This document shows positions 24,247 through 34,604 of a DNA stretch of 64,000 bases, piece after piece. The DNA comes from Lachnospiraceae bacterium XPB1003 (lineage in GTDB: Bacteria > Bacillota > Clostridia > Lachnospirales > Lachnospiraceae): contig FMVK01000002.1 in assembly GCA_900102065.1 (NCBI GenBank), forward strand, positions 310,001-374,000, written 5' to 3'. Positions within the stretch are counted from its first letter, which is position 1. Each line of letters opens with the position of its first letter. A program made the position numbers and the translations under genes. Below the pieces are notes generated by a model. The model searched no databases. It was not told the origin of the DNA and saw only the letters and a program-made list of their open reading frames with translations.

Positions 24247-25116
24247 TTATTTCTCTGTATCCTGCTTAAGCTCCGTGATCACAAGCACTTCGGAAAGATG
24301 TTCGAAATCCACTACGGGAGTGATCATTCCCGACTTCGTCATGTTGTTGGGATCGGTCTCAACCGTATCCACATATCCGATCAGTATACCCGGAAGGTAC
24401 TTTGAACTTATATCGGAAGTAACGACCTTATCACCTTCCGCCGTATCATTATTGGTATCAAGAAGATCCGAATATGAGATAACACCTTTCTCTATCAATT
24501 CCATACTTCCGGTAACGATCATATTATCCTGGGAATGAAGAATGGAAGCACTAACGTTGGCATTATCATTGATAATGGTATTTACTCTTGCCCAGTTATC
24601 TCCCGTCTCTGTAACAATGCCGACAAGTCCGGCACCGGCGATAACATTCATGTTGGGTTTGATACCATCCTGGGAACCCTTATCAATGATAAAGGTACTG
24701 AACCAGTTACCCGAATCGGCAGCGATTATCCTTGCACCTGTTTTATTGTATTCGGAATAAGTTTCGTTTAAAGAAAATAATGTACGAAGATTATTAAGTT
24801 CATAATAATCCTGTGCAAGAAGTGTATTTTCGCTGGTAAGTTCATCGATCCTTTTTTTAAGCTCTTCATTTTGAGCTTTAAGTTCGTCTATCTCTTTCTT
24901 TTCATCAGCAAGGGCAACAAGCTCGGAGCTTGTATGAGAGATTGCTTTTTGGAAAGGAACAACGATAACGGCAACAGCCGAATTAAGTGCCTTACCCTTA
25001 ATATCTGTTGTAAATGTCACGACCATCATACCGATACATATGATCGTGACAAGAAGCAGCAGATATTTTCCGGGAATCTTCTTTTTTTCCTGCTTCTTTT
25101 TTAATATGGGACTCAT
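24247..25116 (-). CDS. mreC: Rod-shape protein MreC
   Basis: A 289-residue bitopic membrane protein: basic N-terminus, one membrane helix (about residues 18-36), a coiled coil (about 65-105, with repeated ELK/EEL heptads) and two extracytoplasmic beta-barrel domains (GARIIAADSGNW, VNTIINDNANVSASI). MreC scaffolds and activates PBP2/RodA. The ATG overlaps the mreB stop (ATGA). Confidence 0.94.
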   Translation of the reverse strand: MSPILKKKQEKKKIPGKYLLLLVTIICIGMMVVTFTTDIKGKALNSAVAVIVVPFQKAISHTSSELVALADEKKEIDELKAQNEELKKRIDELTSENTLLAQDYYELNNLRTLFSLNETYSEYNKTGARIIAADSGNWFSTFIIDKGSQDGIKPNMNVIAGAGLVGIVTETGDNWARVNTIINDNANVSASILHSQDNMIVTGSMELIEKGVISYSDLLDTNNDTAEGDKVVTSDISSKYLPGILIGYVDTVETDPNNMTKSGMITPVVDFEHLSEVLVITELKQDTEK

Positions 25117-26120
25117 CTGTCTTCCTCAACAGACCTTGCGAGCGAAGCATATTTCTTATCTTTCATGATCTTCTGGATTCCCTTGACTGCAGTGGCTACG
25201 GGATCATCCGAAAGATTAACGTTCAAACCTGTTGCATCTGCGATCATGTCGGCCATATGAACGATCTGGCTTCCGCCGCCGGTAAGATAGATTCCTCTGT
25301 GGTAGATATCAGCACCGAGTTCGGGCGGAGTTCTCTCAAGGATCTGTTTGATGCTGTCAATGACAATGCTTATATTCTCTTTAATACTGTCAAATACGAT
25401 ATTTGTATCGATCTCCTTCTCAACAGGGAGACCAAGAACGATATCTCTGCCGTAAACAACGGCACCTTTACCCGAATCCTGCACTTCACGCATGGCAACT
25501 TTTAACTTTTCTGCGGTTTTGCTGCCGATCATAAGATTATATTCTTTACGAACTGCGGATTTTATAGCTTCGTCGAACTTCTGACCGCCTACTTTTATGA
25601 GCCTTGATGCCACAATGCCCCCAAGGGATAAAAGAGAGATCTCAGTGGTCTGGAATCCCACATCAACGATAAAAATACCCTGCGAATTCTTAACATCTAT
25701 ATCCATACCTACAGCATCGGCGCAGGCCTTCTGAACAGTATAGACATTTCTGGCCTTAACGTTGCTGTCGAGGATAAGGTCATAGAATGCCCTCTGCTCT
25801 ACTTCTGTAACATCATCCGGGACTGTTATATAGTAGTCAGCCGGTCTGATAGAACCGCCTCCGAGATCGCTGATAAAATAATGAACAAGAGTGTTCATAT
25901 TGACGATATCAGCAATAACTCCGTTAACTACAGGGTAAGAAACCGAAATATTGTCCGGAGCCTTCTCATACATCTCATATGCAGAATCTCCATACGCAAA
26001 AAGGGTATCGCGGCCCTCTATAGCGATCATGTTTTTTTCCATCATATATGAATCATCGTTGCCGTTATAGATCCTGATATTGCTGGATCCAAGGTCGATG
26101 CCGAAAGCATTAATTCCCAT
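25113..26120 (-). CDS. mreB: MreB-family rod-shape actin homologue, divergent nucleotide loop
   Basis: A 335-residue actin-fold protein that would form membrane-bound filaments guiding wall synthesis. The first phosphate loop reads FGIDLGSSNIRIY, the adenosine region YLTGGGSQI is present, and the connecting region has QKACADAVGMDID. The second phosphate loop, normally DIGGGTTE, reads DVGFQTTE, which removes two glycines, so nucleotide handling may differ. It heads the mreB-mreC-mreD-PBP2-rodA-mgsA-dacA-yggS operon and has a promoter about 45-70 bp upstream. Confidence 0.9.
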   Translation of the reverse strand: MGINAFGIDLGSSNIRIYNGNDDSYMMEKNMIAIEGRDTLFAYGDSAYEMYEKAPDNISVSYPVVNGVIADIVNMNTLVHYFISDLGGGSIRPADYYITVPDDVTEVEQRAFYDLILDSNVKARNVYTVQKACADAVGMDIDVKNSQGIFIVDVGFQTTEISLLSLGGIVASRLIKVGGQKFDEAIKSAVRKEYNLMIGSKTAEKLKVAMREVQDSGKGAVVYGRDIVLGLPVEKEIDTNIVFDSIKENISIVIDSIKQILERTPPELGADIYHRGIYLTGGGSQIVHMADMIADATGLNVNLSDDPVATAVKGIQKIMKDKKYASLARSVEEDR

Positions 26121-26163
26121 CAGTAAGTTCCTTTCAAGTGATTTTTGGTTACCATAACAATAA

Positions 26164-26192
26164 ATTTTACCATAAAATCAGTGGTTTGTGCA
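26164..26192 (-). promoter_or_regulatory. Promoter of the mreB operon
   Basis: On the minus strand TGCACA (26192-26187), a 17-bp spacer and TAAAAT (26169-26164) with a TGG just before the -10. It lies in the only real gap (95 bp) between the methionine gamma-lyase gene and mreB. I see no strong terminator in this gap. Confidence 0.6.
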
Positions 26193-26215
26193 GTAAAAGT
26201 GCCGAAAATCAGTTA

Positions 26216-27526
26216 TCACACCCCGAGGGAGGATATCAGTCCCTTGTCTTTTAAGGCCTGTACAGACTTAAGCATTCCTAAAGCACCGTGAGGGAAAGTA
26301 AGTCCGCCCTGGAAATAGACAGCATAAGGCTCTCTTATGGGAGCGTCAGCTGAAAGCTCTATGCTTGAACCGGAAACAAATGCTCCTGCAGCCATGATGA
26401 CTTTGTCATTATATCCGGGCATGTCCCAGGGTTCGGGAGTTAAGAATGAATCTACGGGAGATGCAGCCTGAACCGCTTCACAGAAAGCACAGATCCTCTC
26501 TGCGCTGCCCAGTGTTATTGCCTGAATAATGTCATACCTGGGTTCTGTTGCATTAGGGGTTGCCTTAAACCCAAGATTCTCATAAAGATTTGCGGCATAG
26601 ATCGAAGTTTTAAGCGCCGATGCCGTAACCGTAGGCGCCAGGAAAAGCCCCTGATAAAAAGAAGGAAGGATAGACAATGATGCACCCACCTCTTTTCCGA
26701 GTCCCGGAGAAGTCAGTCTGTATGCTGCATTTTCTATATATTCCTTTTTTCCGACTATATATCCGCCACATGGGCATAATCCGCCCCCGGGGTTCTTGAT
26801 AAGTGATCCCACGCAAAGATCGGTGCCGAAGTCAGAAGGCTCCGAAAGCTGTACGAACTCACCGTAACAGTTATCTACCATCACTACAACATCAGACTTG
26901 ATATTCTTGATAAAAGATATGAGCTCGCCTATCCTTTCTACGGACAGTGTCGGTCTTACAGCGTAACCCTTTGAACGCTGAATAGTGACCATACGGGTCT
27001 TTTCGTTTATGGAATTTTTTATTCCCTCAAGATCAAAAGATCCGTCAGAAAGAAGATCCACCTGTCTGTAAGAAACTCCGTATTCCTTAAGCGAACCTGT
27101 AATATGTCCGTTTGATCTGTCATCTTCATCGATCCCGATGACTGACGTCAAAGTATCATAGGGTCTGCCGACAGGACTTAAAAGTTCGTCACCGGGGCGT
27201 AAGTTACTCATGAGCGCAAGTGCAAGTGCATGTGTTCCGCAGGTTATCTGCGGTCTGACAAGTGCGTCTTCGGTGTGGAAGATATCCGCATATACTTTCT
27301 CAAGTGTATCTCTTCCGAGATCGTTATATCCGTATCCTGTAGTTCCAAGGAGACAGGCCTCGCTCACCTTATTCTTCTGCATTGCATTAATGACTTTTAA
27401 CTGATTAAGCTCTGCAGTATCATCGATCTCCTCGAATCTGTCCTTTAATCCCTTGCGGATCTTTTCTCCAAACGCAAAAGTTTCTTCGTCGATCCCTAAT
27501 TCTTTATGTATATGGTGATAATTCAT
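26216..27526 (-). CDS. Methionine gamma-lyase family PLP enzyme (aluminium-resistance type)
   Basis: A 436-residue PLP-dependent lyase of the PF06838 group, often labelled aluminium resistance protein. Landmarks: GYGYNDLGRDTLE, RPQITCGTHALA, DNCYGEFVQLSEPSDFG (cofactor aspartate) and SLIKNPGGGLCPCGGYIVG with the PLP lysine. It would split sulfur amino acids by gamma elimination, but the substrate is not proven for this family. The ATG at 27526 has GGAGGG 5 nt upstream; an in-frame ATG at 27547 has none. It closes the long mut/mia gene run and sits 29 bp after miaA. Confidence 0.88.
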   Translation of the reverse strand: MNYHHIHKELGIDEETFAFGEKIRKGLKDRFEEIDDTAELNQLKVINAMQKNKVSEACLLGTTGYGYNDLGRDTLEKVYADIFHTEDALVRPQITCGTHALALALMSNLRPGDELLSPVGRPYDTLTSVIGIDEDDRSNGHITGSLKEYGVSYRQVDLLSDGSFDLEGIKNSINEKTRMVTIQRSKGYAVRPTLSVERIGELISFIKNIKSDVVVMVDNCYGEFVQLSEPSDFGTDLCVGSLIKNPGGGLCPCGGYIVGKKEYIENAAYRLTSPGLGKEVGASLSILPSFYQGLFLAPTVTASALKTSIYAANLYENLGFKATPNATEPRYDIIQAITLGSAERICAFCEAVQAASPVDSFLTPEPWDMPGYNDKVIMAAGAFVSGSSIELSADAPIREPYAVYFQGGLTFPHGALGMLKSVQALKDKGLISSLGV

Positions 27527-27555
27527 TTTTCCCTCCGTGAAGAGCATGATTATAT

Positions 27556-28500
27556 TTATATGATATTTTTTTCGATGATCTTTTTTAACATGAGATCCGG
27601 TATTTCATTTTCCGGATCTGTAAATCCGGAACGGTCTATCTCTATAAAGTCTTCCCTGTTCTTAAACCATGTGATCTGTCTTTTGGCAAAGTGTCTGCTG
27701 TCGCGTTTTATCAGATATACCGCCTCTTCCAAAGTACTCTCGCCCTGCAGATAAGAATAAATCTCTTTATAGCCGAGTCCCTGCATTGATGTAGCATTCG
27801 AAGGAACACCTTTATCCTTAAGCGCTGTTACTTCACTAACAAGTCCGCCTCCAATCATCTTATCCACGCGTCTGTCTATGCGCTCGTACAGTTTCGCTCT
27901 GTCATCTGTCAAAAAGAAACCGACATGATCGTATACGGGCGGCTTTTTACGCATCTCTTCATTATGTTCTGAGATCTTAAGCCCCGTCTCTTTATAGTAT
28001 TCCAGGGCACGTATCACACGCTTGATATTATTCTCGTGTATAGTCTGCAATGACTCCGGATCTGTCTGTTTTAATCGTTCAAAGAGTATGCGTCTTCCTT
28101 CTTCTGTTTTTGCGATCTCTTCCAGTTCATGTCTGTATGACTTGTCTGTCTCTTCTTTCGTGAATTCGATCCCATACAGGACAGCCTGGATATAGAAACC
28201 GGTACCGCCTGTAAGAACAGGTATCTTACCTCTTGCGTTAATGTCTTTTATTGCTTCGCTTGCAAATTTTTGAAAGACAGATACGTTAAAATCATCACTT
28301 GGATCTAAGATGTCAAGAAGGTGGTGAGGTATGCCCTTCATCTCTTCTTTGCTAATCTTAGCGGTACCGATATCCATATTTCTATATACCTGCATGGAAT
28401 CGGCAGAAACTATCTCTCCGTTAATTTTCTTTGCCAGTTCTACAGCTGCGGCCGATTTACCTACAGCAGTCGGGCCTGCGATGATGATAAGTTTATCCAT
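27556..28500 (-). CDS. miaA: tRNA dimethylallyltransferase MiaA
   Basis: Adds a dimethylallyl group to A37 of tRNAs reading codons starting with U. 314 residues, usual length, with the P-loop GPTAVGKSAAAVELA, the SADSMQVYRNMDIGTAK region, HHLLDILDP, and GGTGFYIQA. It works just before MiaB, whose gene lies three genes upstream in the same run, so the two steps of ms2i6A formation are co-encoded. It begins 6 bp after mutL. Confidence 0.97.
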   Translation of the reverse strand: MDKLIIIAGPTAVGKSAAAVELAKKINGEIVSADSMQVYRNMDIGTAKISKEEMKGIPHHLLDILDPSDDFNVSVFQKFASEAIKDINARGKIPVLTGGTGFYIQAVLYGIEFTKEETDKSYRHELEEIAKTEEGRRILFERLKQTDPESLQTIHENNIKRVIRALEYYKETGLKISEHNEEMRKKPPVYDHVGFFLTDDRAKLYERIDRRVDKMIGGGLVSEVTALKDKGVPSNATSMQGLGYKEIYSYLQGESTLEEAVYLIKRDSRHFAKRQITWFKNREDFIEIDRSGFTDPENEIPDLMLKKIIEKNII

Positions 28501-28506
28501 AAAAAA

Positions 28507-30438
28507 TCAGTTTACTATCCTCTTAAATTTCCGTTCCAGTTCGGTCCTGCTGACTGAGAATATAGTCGGTCTGCCGTGAGGACAATGATAAGGATTATTA
28601 AGTGTAAGCAATTCATCAAGAACAGTATCCATCTGTTCACGGGATATGGCATCCCCACCTTTAACGGAAGCCTTGCATGCCATGGAAGCAATGACACGTT
28701 CTATAACATCGGGAGTGTCTTTTATTCCTCTCAGTCTTAGGTCATCAAGGATTTCCATAAAGAGAGTCTTTGCATCTTTCCTGTACAGATCAAGCGGAAC
28801 GGTATGAATTGCATATTCCCTTCCGCCGAAATCATTTATCTCGAATCCAAGTTCATCAAAATAGTCCCGGAACTTCTGAAGTGTTTCATCTTCCTCTGCC
28901 GAAAGACTGATAACTATGGGTGGCGAAGTCTGCTGCTTGTAAACCTTATGTTCTTTGTAATTCGCAAGCATCCTTTCGTAATTGACTTTTTCATGCGCCG
29001 CATGCTGATCGGCAAAATAAAGCTTGTCCTCGTAAGTAAAGATCCAATATGTATTAAACACCTGTCCTATCAGTTCATAACGCTTTCTGGCATTTGCAGA
29101 GATAACTCTTTCTTTTGGAAGTATCTCCATCTGTACCGCCTTGCGTTCGGTGAAATCCCTGAGATCCTTGAATCTGACAGGCGCATCATTGACCTTATCA
29201 TTAGGATCTTCAATTTTATCGCTGTTATCGCTGTTTCTGAATTCCTTAACCACAGCTTCCGTATCGGTAAAATCAACGCTGAAGATATCACGGTTTTCTT
29301 TAGTCAAAGGAACCTGTTGATCTGATGCCGGGCTATCCGTCGTTTTGGCGATGTCGGAAATACGCTTATTCTCAAAGGGTTCCGGTGCTTCGCTTATCTC
29401 AGGACGTATGCTACGCCTATCTTTATCAAGCTCAGCTTCCGGGATCATCTCATGATCATGGAGAGCTTCTGCTACAGCCTGCGAAAGATTATCATATACA
29501 TTTTCTCTGTCATGGAATCTAACATCCATTTTGGAGGGGTGTACATTGACGTCTATTTCATCCGGAGACATTTCGATGGATATTACGCAGAAGGGGAATT
29601 TATGCTGCATTGTATATCCGCTGTATCCGTCTTCCAGACTCTTTGCCACCACATCGCTTTTTATGAATCTGTTATTTAAAAAGTAATTTTCAAAATTACG
29701 ATTAGGCCTATTGATGGCAGGTGTGCCAAGATATCCGTCTATACGGATGCCGTCTTTTTCATAAGATACGGGGATAGTTTCTCGGGCCATCTCTCTTCCG
29801 TAGATGCGGTATATCACATCATGTAGATCACCGGCACCGTTAGTAAAAATCTGATTCTTTCCGTTGGAAACAAATTTAAAAGAAATGTCAGGTCTGGAAA
29901 GAGCAAGGTGCTCCATAAGTTCCCCGATCATCCCTCCCTCCGCAGCAGCGGATTTAAGGAACTTACGTCTGACAGGAACGTTATAAAAAAGATGTGTCGC
30001 AACTATCGTCGTTCCATCCGGAGCTCCGATCTCCGTGAGTTCTCCGGCAACTCCTCCGTCGATCTCGAATCTGTGCCCCATCAGCGCATCTTTAGTCTTG
30101 GATATCATGGTTACATGACTGACAGAAGCGATACTTGCAAGAGCTTCGCCACGAAACCCCATGGAATGAAGTGAATTTAAGTCATCTATGGATGTGATCT
30201 TGCTGGTTGCATGGCGCAAAAAAGCCGTAGCCATATCTTCAGGCTCGACTCCGCAACCGTTATCGGTGACTCTGATATATTCGATACCACCGCTTTTTAT
30301 TTCAACGGTGATTGCATCGGCACCTGCATCTATTGCATTTTCAACAAGTTCCTTTACAACACTTGCAGGGCATTCCACTACTTCACCTGCGGCTATCTTA
30401 TCAATTGTATTATTATCAAGTACCTGTATTCTGTTCAT
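28507..30438 (-). CDS. mutL: DNA mismatch repair protein MutL with endonuclease motif
   Basis: A 643-residue GHKL ATPase. The N-terminal part has NTIDKIAAGEV, ENAIDAGA, DNGCG and TSKI, with GFRGEALASIASV completing the ATP lid. The C-terminal domain carries DQHAAHEKVNYER, the metal-binding endonuclease motif of MutL in organisms without MutH, and the distal CPHGRPTIF motif. A poorly conserved acidic linker (about residues 340-440) joins them. It follows mutS by 3 bp. Confidence 0.97.
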   Translation of the reverse strand: MNRIQVLDNNTIDKIAAGEVVECPASVVKELVENAIDAGADAITVEIKSGGIEYIRVTDNGCGVEPEDMATAFLRHATSKITSIDDLNSLHSMGFRGEALASIASVSHVTMISKTKDALMGHRFEIDGGVAGELTEIGAPDGTTIVATHLFYNVPVRRKFLKSAAAEGGMIGELMEHLALSRPDISFKFVSNGKNQIFTNGAGDLHDVIYRIYGREMARETIPVSYEKDGIRIDGYLGTPAINRPNRNFENYFLNNRFIKSDVVAKSLEDGYSGYTMQHKFPFCVISIEMSPDEIDVNVHPSKMDVRFHDRENVYDNLSQAVAEALHDHEMIPEAELDKDRRSIRPEISEAPEPFENKRISDIAKTTDSPASDQQVPLTKENRDIFSVDFTDTEAVVKEFRNSDNSDKIEDPNDKVNDAPVRFKDLRDFTERKAVQMEILPKERVISANARKRYELIGQVFNTYWIFTYEDKLYFADQHAAHEKVNYERMLANYKEHKVYKQQTSPPIVISLSAEEDETLQKFRDYFDELGFEINDFGGREYAIHTVPLDLYRKDAKTLFMEILDDLRLRGIKDTPDVIERVIASMACKASVKGGDAISREQMDTVLDELLTLNNPYHCPHGRPTIFSVSRTELERKFKRIVN

Positions 30439-30441
30439 TTA

Positions 30442-33111
30442 TCAATATCTGTTCTTAAGTTTACTTTGATACTTATAGAGAGTGTTCAATGCATCGAGAG
30501 GCGTCAGTTTGGTAATATCCAATTCCTCGAGCTCTTTTAATATGTCTTCGTCTTTTGCTGTATCAAAGAAACTCATCTGTCCTTTGTCCACATCATCGAA
30601 AACAACAGCAGTACGTTTTGCAGCAGGATCGGCAATAGCGATCTCCGATAGTTTCCCGGTTATATCATTATTCATAAGCTGAGCAACTATCTCTGCCGCT
30701 CTGTCGGTTACAGCCACGGGTACACCTGCAAGTTTTGCAACCTGTATACCGTAACTCTTATCCGCTCCACCGGGAACTATTTTTCTCAAGAATACGATAT
30801 CGTCTCCCTGTTCTTTTACGGCTATGCAGTAGTTGTTAACATTATCCATTTTACCTTCAAGTTCCGTAAGCTCATGATAATGCGTAGCAAAGAGGGTCTT
30901 TGCCCCAAGGATCTTCTTGCTGCTTATATATTCGATCACAGCCCATGCTATTGCAAGGCCGTCAAAGGTAGATGTTCCCCTTCCGATTTCATCAAGTATA
31001 AGAAGCGAATCGGATGTGGCATTTTTAAGGATATTAGCAACTTCGTTCATCTCCAGCATAAAGGTGGACTGACCGCTTGCAAGATCATCGGATGCACCGA
31101 CCCTGGTAAATATCCTGTCAACGATGCAAAGATCAGCACTTTTTGCAGGAACAAAAGAACCTATCTGGAACATTAATGATATCAATGCCACCTGCCTCAT
31201 ATAGGTCGATTTACCGGCCATATTAGGGCCTGTGATAACGGAAATGCAGTTCTTTCTCTTATCGAGAAAAGTATCATTATCGATAAACTGATCATTTCCC
31301 ATCATTTTTTCAACAACAGGATGCCTACCGTTCTTGATATCAATGACACCTTTATGATTGATCTTCGGTCTTACAAAGTGATTCTGTTCAGCAACGACAG
31401 CAAGAGAACAAAGCACATCAAGTCTTGCGATCGCACGTGCCGTCTTCTGGATCCTTGCGAGATTTTCCTCAACCCTGTCACGTAAAGCACAGAAAGCATC
31501 ATATTCCAGTGTTGATAGTTTCTCCTGTGCATTAAGGATCATATCTTCCAGTTCTTTTAATTTCGGCATGCTGTATCGCTCTGAGCCTGAAATCGTCTGC
31601 TTTCTGACATAATCCTTAGGAACCAGATCCTTATATGAATTTGTTACTTCAAGATAATAACCGAAAACTTTGTTATATTTGATCTTTAAATTCTTTATTC
31701 CGGTGCGTTCGCGTTCTTCATTTTCAAGCCCCGCAAGAAGGTTTTTACCATTAGTGCTCGCATATCTGAGATCGTCGATATCCTTATCATATCCGTCTTT
31801 TATTATCCCGCCTTCCCTTATGGTTACAGGAGGATCCTCTATAATGGCTTTCTCTATATCGCCCGAAATATCTTCAAGCGAATCGATGGCTTCATCTATC
31901 TCAAGTAATTCTGCACATTCAAAACCTCTAAGGACAGTTTTGATCGGTGGCAGCATCAAAAGAGATCCCTTTAAAGCAAGCATATCTCTGGGGTTTGCGG
32001 AATGATAGCTGATACGTGCCAGCAGTCTTTCAAGATCGTATATTGCCGTAAGATATTCTCTGAGTTCATCACGATCCATTCCGCATTTCATTAATGCTTC
32101 AATACCGTTTTGACGCCTGATGATACCTTCTTCATCGATAAGAGGCTGTTCTATATCGGAGCGCAGCATTCTTGCTCCCATGGCCGTCTTTGTTTTATCA
32201 AGCACCCAAAAAAGCGAACCTCTCTTAGACTTGTCACGCATGGTCTCGCAGAGTTCAAGATTTCTTCTGGTGGCCGAGTCCAAAAGCATATATCTGCTTC
32301 CTGTATACGGAAGGATATGTGTTATATGCGTAAGCGGGATCTTCTGTGTCTCATAAAGATATTGCATAAGAGCTCCGGCAGAAATCGTACCTGCGGAAAA
32401 CATATCAATACCGAGAGCGGTTATAGATGATACCTTAAAATGTGATAAAAGAGCTTTTTTACAGTCATCGGAATCAAAATACCAGCTCCCGAGGGTACTT
32501 ACTGCTATATTATTCTCATTCTTTAATTTCTCAAGAAACGAGCATGATAACATTGCGGCCTCATTGCAAATGATCTCTCTGGGAGCCTGTTTAATGATCT
32601 CATCTTTTAATTTGTCGGATGAATCAGCTTCTGTAAGAAAGAATTCACCTGTGGAGATATCGGTAAATGCAATGCCGAAAGAACCTTCGAGACTGATTAT
32701 ACACATAAGGAATTTATTCCTTGATTCATCAAGAGCCTGCGGTGTGATATTTGTACCGGGTGTTACTATACGGACAACTTCACGCTTAACAAGCCCTTTT
32801 GCAAGCTTGGGATCTTCCGTCTGCTCGCATATAGCCACCTTGTATCCCGATTCGACAAGTTTATCAAGATAACCGTCTACTGAATGGAAAGGTATACCGC
32901 ACATGGGTACTCTTTCCTCAAGACCGCAGTTCTTGCCTGTAAGTGTGATATCAAGAACCTGAGAAGCATTAACCGCATCATCAAGGAACATCTCATAAAA
33001 ATCACCGAGTCTGTAAAAAAGGATACAATCCATGTACCCTTTTTTAGTATCCAGGTACTGCTGCATCATAGGAGTGACCCGGTTATAATCTATTGTTTCG
33101 TATGTAAACAT
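30442..33111 (-). CDS. mutS: DNA mismatch recognition protein MutS
   Basis: An 889-residue MutS1. The mismatch-binding motif is GDFYEMF near the N-terminus (Phe and Glu contact the mismatch). Walker A is GPNMAGKSTYMRQ, followed by DDLASGQSTFMLEM, Walker B LLILDEIGRGTSTFDG, and FATHYHELTELE. It recognises base mismatches and recruits MutL, encoded 3 bp downstream. It starts 29 bp after miaB. Confidence 0.98.
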   Translation of the reverse strand: MFTYETIDYNRVTPMMQQYLDTKKGYMDCILFYRLGDFYEMFLDDAVNASQVLDITLTGKNCGLEERVPMCGIPFHSVDGYLDKLVESGYKVAICEQTEDPKLAKGLVKREVVRIVTPGTNITPQALDESRNKFLMCIISLEGSFGIAFTDISTGEFFLTEADSSDKLKDEIIKQAPREIICNEAAMLSCSFLEKLKNENNIAVSTLGSWYFDSDDCKKALLSHFKVSSITALGIDMFSAGTISAGALMQYLYETQKIPLTHITHILPYTGSRYMLLDSATRRNLELCETMRDKSKRGSLFWVLDKTKTAMGARMLRSDIEQPLIDEEGIIRRQNGIEALMKCGMDRDELREYLTAIYDLERLLARISYHSANPRDMLALKGSLLMLPPIKTVLRGFECAELLEIDEAIDSLEDISGDIEKAIIEDPPVTIREGGIIKDGYDKDIDDLRYASTNGKNLLAGLENEERERTGIKNLKIKYNKVFGYYLEVTNSYKDLVPKDYVRKQTISGSERYSMPKLKELEDMILNAQEKLSTLEYDAFCALRDRVEENLARIQKTARAIARLDVLCSLAVVAEQNHFVRPKINHKGVIDIKNGRHPVVEKMMGNDQFIDNDTFLDKRKNCISVITGPNMAGKSTYMRQVALISLMFQIGSFVPAKSADLCIVDRIFTRVGASDDLASGQSTFMLEMNEVANILKNATSDSLLILDEIGRGTSTFDGLAIAWAVIEYISSKKILGAKTLFATHYHELTELEGKMDNVNNYCIAVKEQGDDIVFLRKIVPGGADKSYGIQVAKLAGVPVAVTDRAAEIVAQLMNNDITGKLSEIAIADPAAKRTAVVFDDVDKGQMSFFDTAKDEDILKELEELDITKLTPLDALNTLYKYQSKLKNRY

Positions 33112-33140
33112 TTTCTTATTATTCCTGTTTGATTATCCTG

Positions 33141-34604
33141 TCAGATAGCTTTTCCGTAAAAATAAAATCCTTTATTCTCGGTAAGTTCCACATTAACAAG
33201 TTTTCCGATCATGGACGCATCTCCCGGGAAATGAACCAGATAATTATTTGATAATCTGCCGGTAACAAGGGAGGGATCGTGTTCGTTGAGCTCCTCAACC
33301 AAAGCTACGCTCTTAAGCCCCGTCAGTTTTGCCGCGCAGCTTCTTGCATTGTCCTGAACGGTCTTCAATACCTTATCAAAGCATTCCGATATCTTTTCGG
33401 GTGTCATAGCCATTTCGAGATCGGCTGCCGGTGTACCTGTTCTCTTTGAATATATGAATGTAAAAGCGTTGTCGAAACCGACTTCTTTTACAAGTCTTAC
33501 AGTCTCATCCACATCTTCCGGAGTCTCCGTGGGGAAACCGACGATCATATCAGTTGTGATGGAAAGATCAGGGATAGCCTTCCTAAGCTTGGCCACCAAA
33601 GCCAGATATTCATCATGAGTATAATGTCTGTTCATGGCTTTAAGCACTCTGTCCGAACCTGACTGTACAGGAAGATGAAGGTGTCTGGCGATCACATCGG
33701 ATGAAGCCATAACATCAATAAGTTCGTCGGAAAGATCTTTGGGATTGGATGTCATGAATCTTACGCGTTTTATTCCCGGGATCTTAGCTGTTTTACTTAA
33801 AAGTTCCGGGAAACTGATCTCGCCTTCGATGCCGTTACCGTATGAATTGACATTCTGACCAAGGAGCATTACTTCCACCACTCCGTCATCTGCCAGTCTT
33901 CTTACCTCGTCCAGTATCTCACTGCTGCGTCTGCTGCGCTCTCTGCCCCTTACGTAAGGAACTATGCAGTAGGTACAGTAATTATCACATCCGAACATGA
34001 TATTAACGCCGGATTTAAAAGGATATTTTCTTACTGTCGGGAAAGCTTCCACTATCTCATCCGATTTCTTCCAGACATCGATGACAAGCTTATCCGATTC
34101 AAACATTTTGCAAAGGAGTTCCGGAAATTTATATATATTATGAGTTCCGAATATCAGATTTACAAAACTGTATGTCTTTTTTAATTTCTCGATCACAGGC
34201 GGTTCCTGAGTCATACAGCCGCATATGATGATCTTCTTATCGGGATAGCTCTTTTTCATTGCATGAAGAGCTCCCAGTCTGCCGTATACACGCTGGTTGG
34301 CATTGTCTCTAACGGTACAGGTATTAAAAACAACAAGATCTGCTTCTTCGCTCTCCGTTATCTCAAAACCGGCTTCATTAAGGACACCTGCAAGTTTCTC
34401 GGAATCTCTTGCATTCATCTGACACCCGAAGGTGACCACACATGCAGAAGGTGCATGTCCGATCTTTTCACCGAATCTTACCGTAAGCTTTTTTAATTCT
34501 TCAAGGTATTCTTTTTGATATCCGATCTCTTTATCAGCCTCATATTCCTTGGTACTGATAAAAGCGCTGTAATCGGCATTTTTAAATCTAAAACTATTAT
34601 CCAC
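33141..34604 (-). CDS. miaB: tRNA-2-methylthio-N6-dimethylallyladenosine synthase MiaB
   Basis: A radical SAM methylthiotransferase of 487 residues that adds the 2-methylthio group to i6A37. The N-terminal UPF0004 domain has the three auxiliary cluster cysteines (TFGCQMNARDSEK, NTCTVRDNA, GCMTQEP). The radical SAM site reads GCDNYCTYCIVP, the CxxxCxxC pattern. A TRAM domain closes the protein. It carries an N-terminal extension of about 55 residues relative to the shortest family members. Its start overlaps the proA end by 8 bp. Confidence 0.97.
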   Translation of the reverse strand: MDNSFRFKNADYSAFISTKEYEADKEIGYQKEYLEELKKLTVRFGEKIGHAPSACVVTFGCQMNARDSEKLAGVLNEAGFEITESEEADLVVFNTCTVRDNANQRVYGRLGALHAMKKSYPDKKIIICGCMTQEPPVIEKLKKTYSFVNLIFGTHNIYKFPELLCKMFESDKLVIDVWKKSDEIVEAFPTVRKYPFKSGVNIMFGCDNYCTYCIVPYVRGRERSRRSSEILDEVRRLADDGVVEVMLLGQNVNSYGNGIEGEISFPELLSKTAKIPGIKRVRFMTSNPKDLSDELIDVMASSDVIARHLHLPVQSGSDRVLKAMNRHYTHDEYLALVAKLRKAIPDLSITTDMIVGFPTETPEDVDETVRLVKEVGFDNAFTFIYSKRTGTPAADLEMAMTPEKISECFDKVLKTVQDNARSCAAKLTGLKSVALVEELNEHDPSLVTGRLSNNYLVHFPGDASMIGKLVNVELTENKGFYFYGKAI

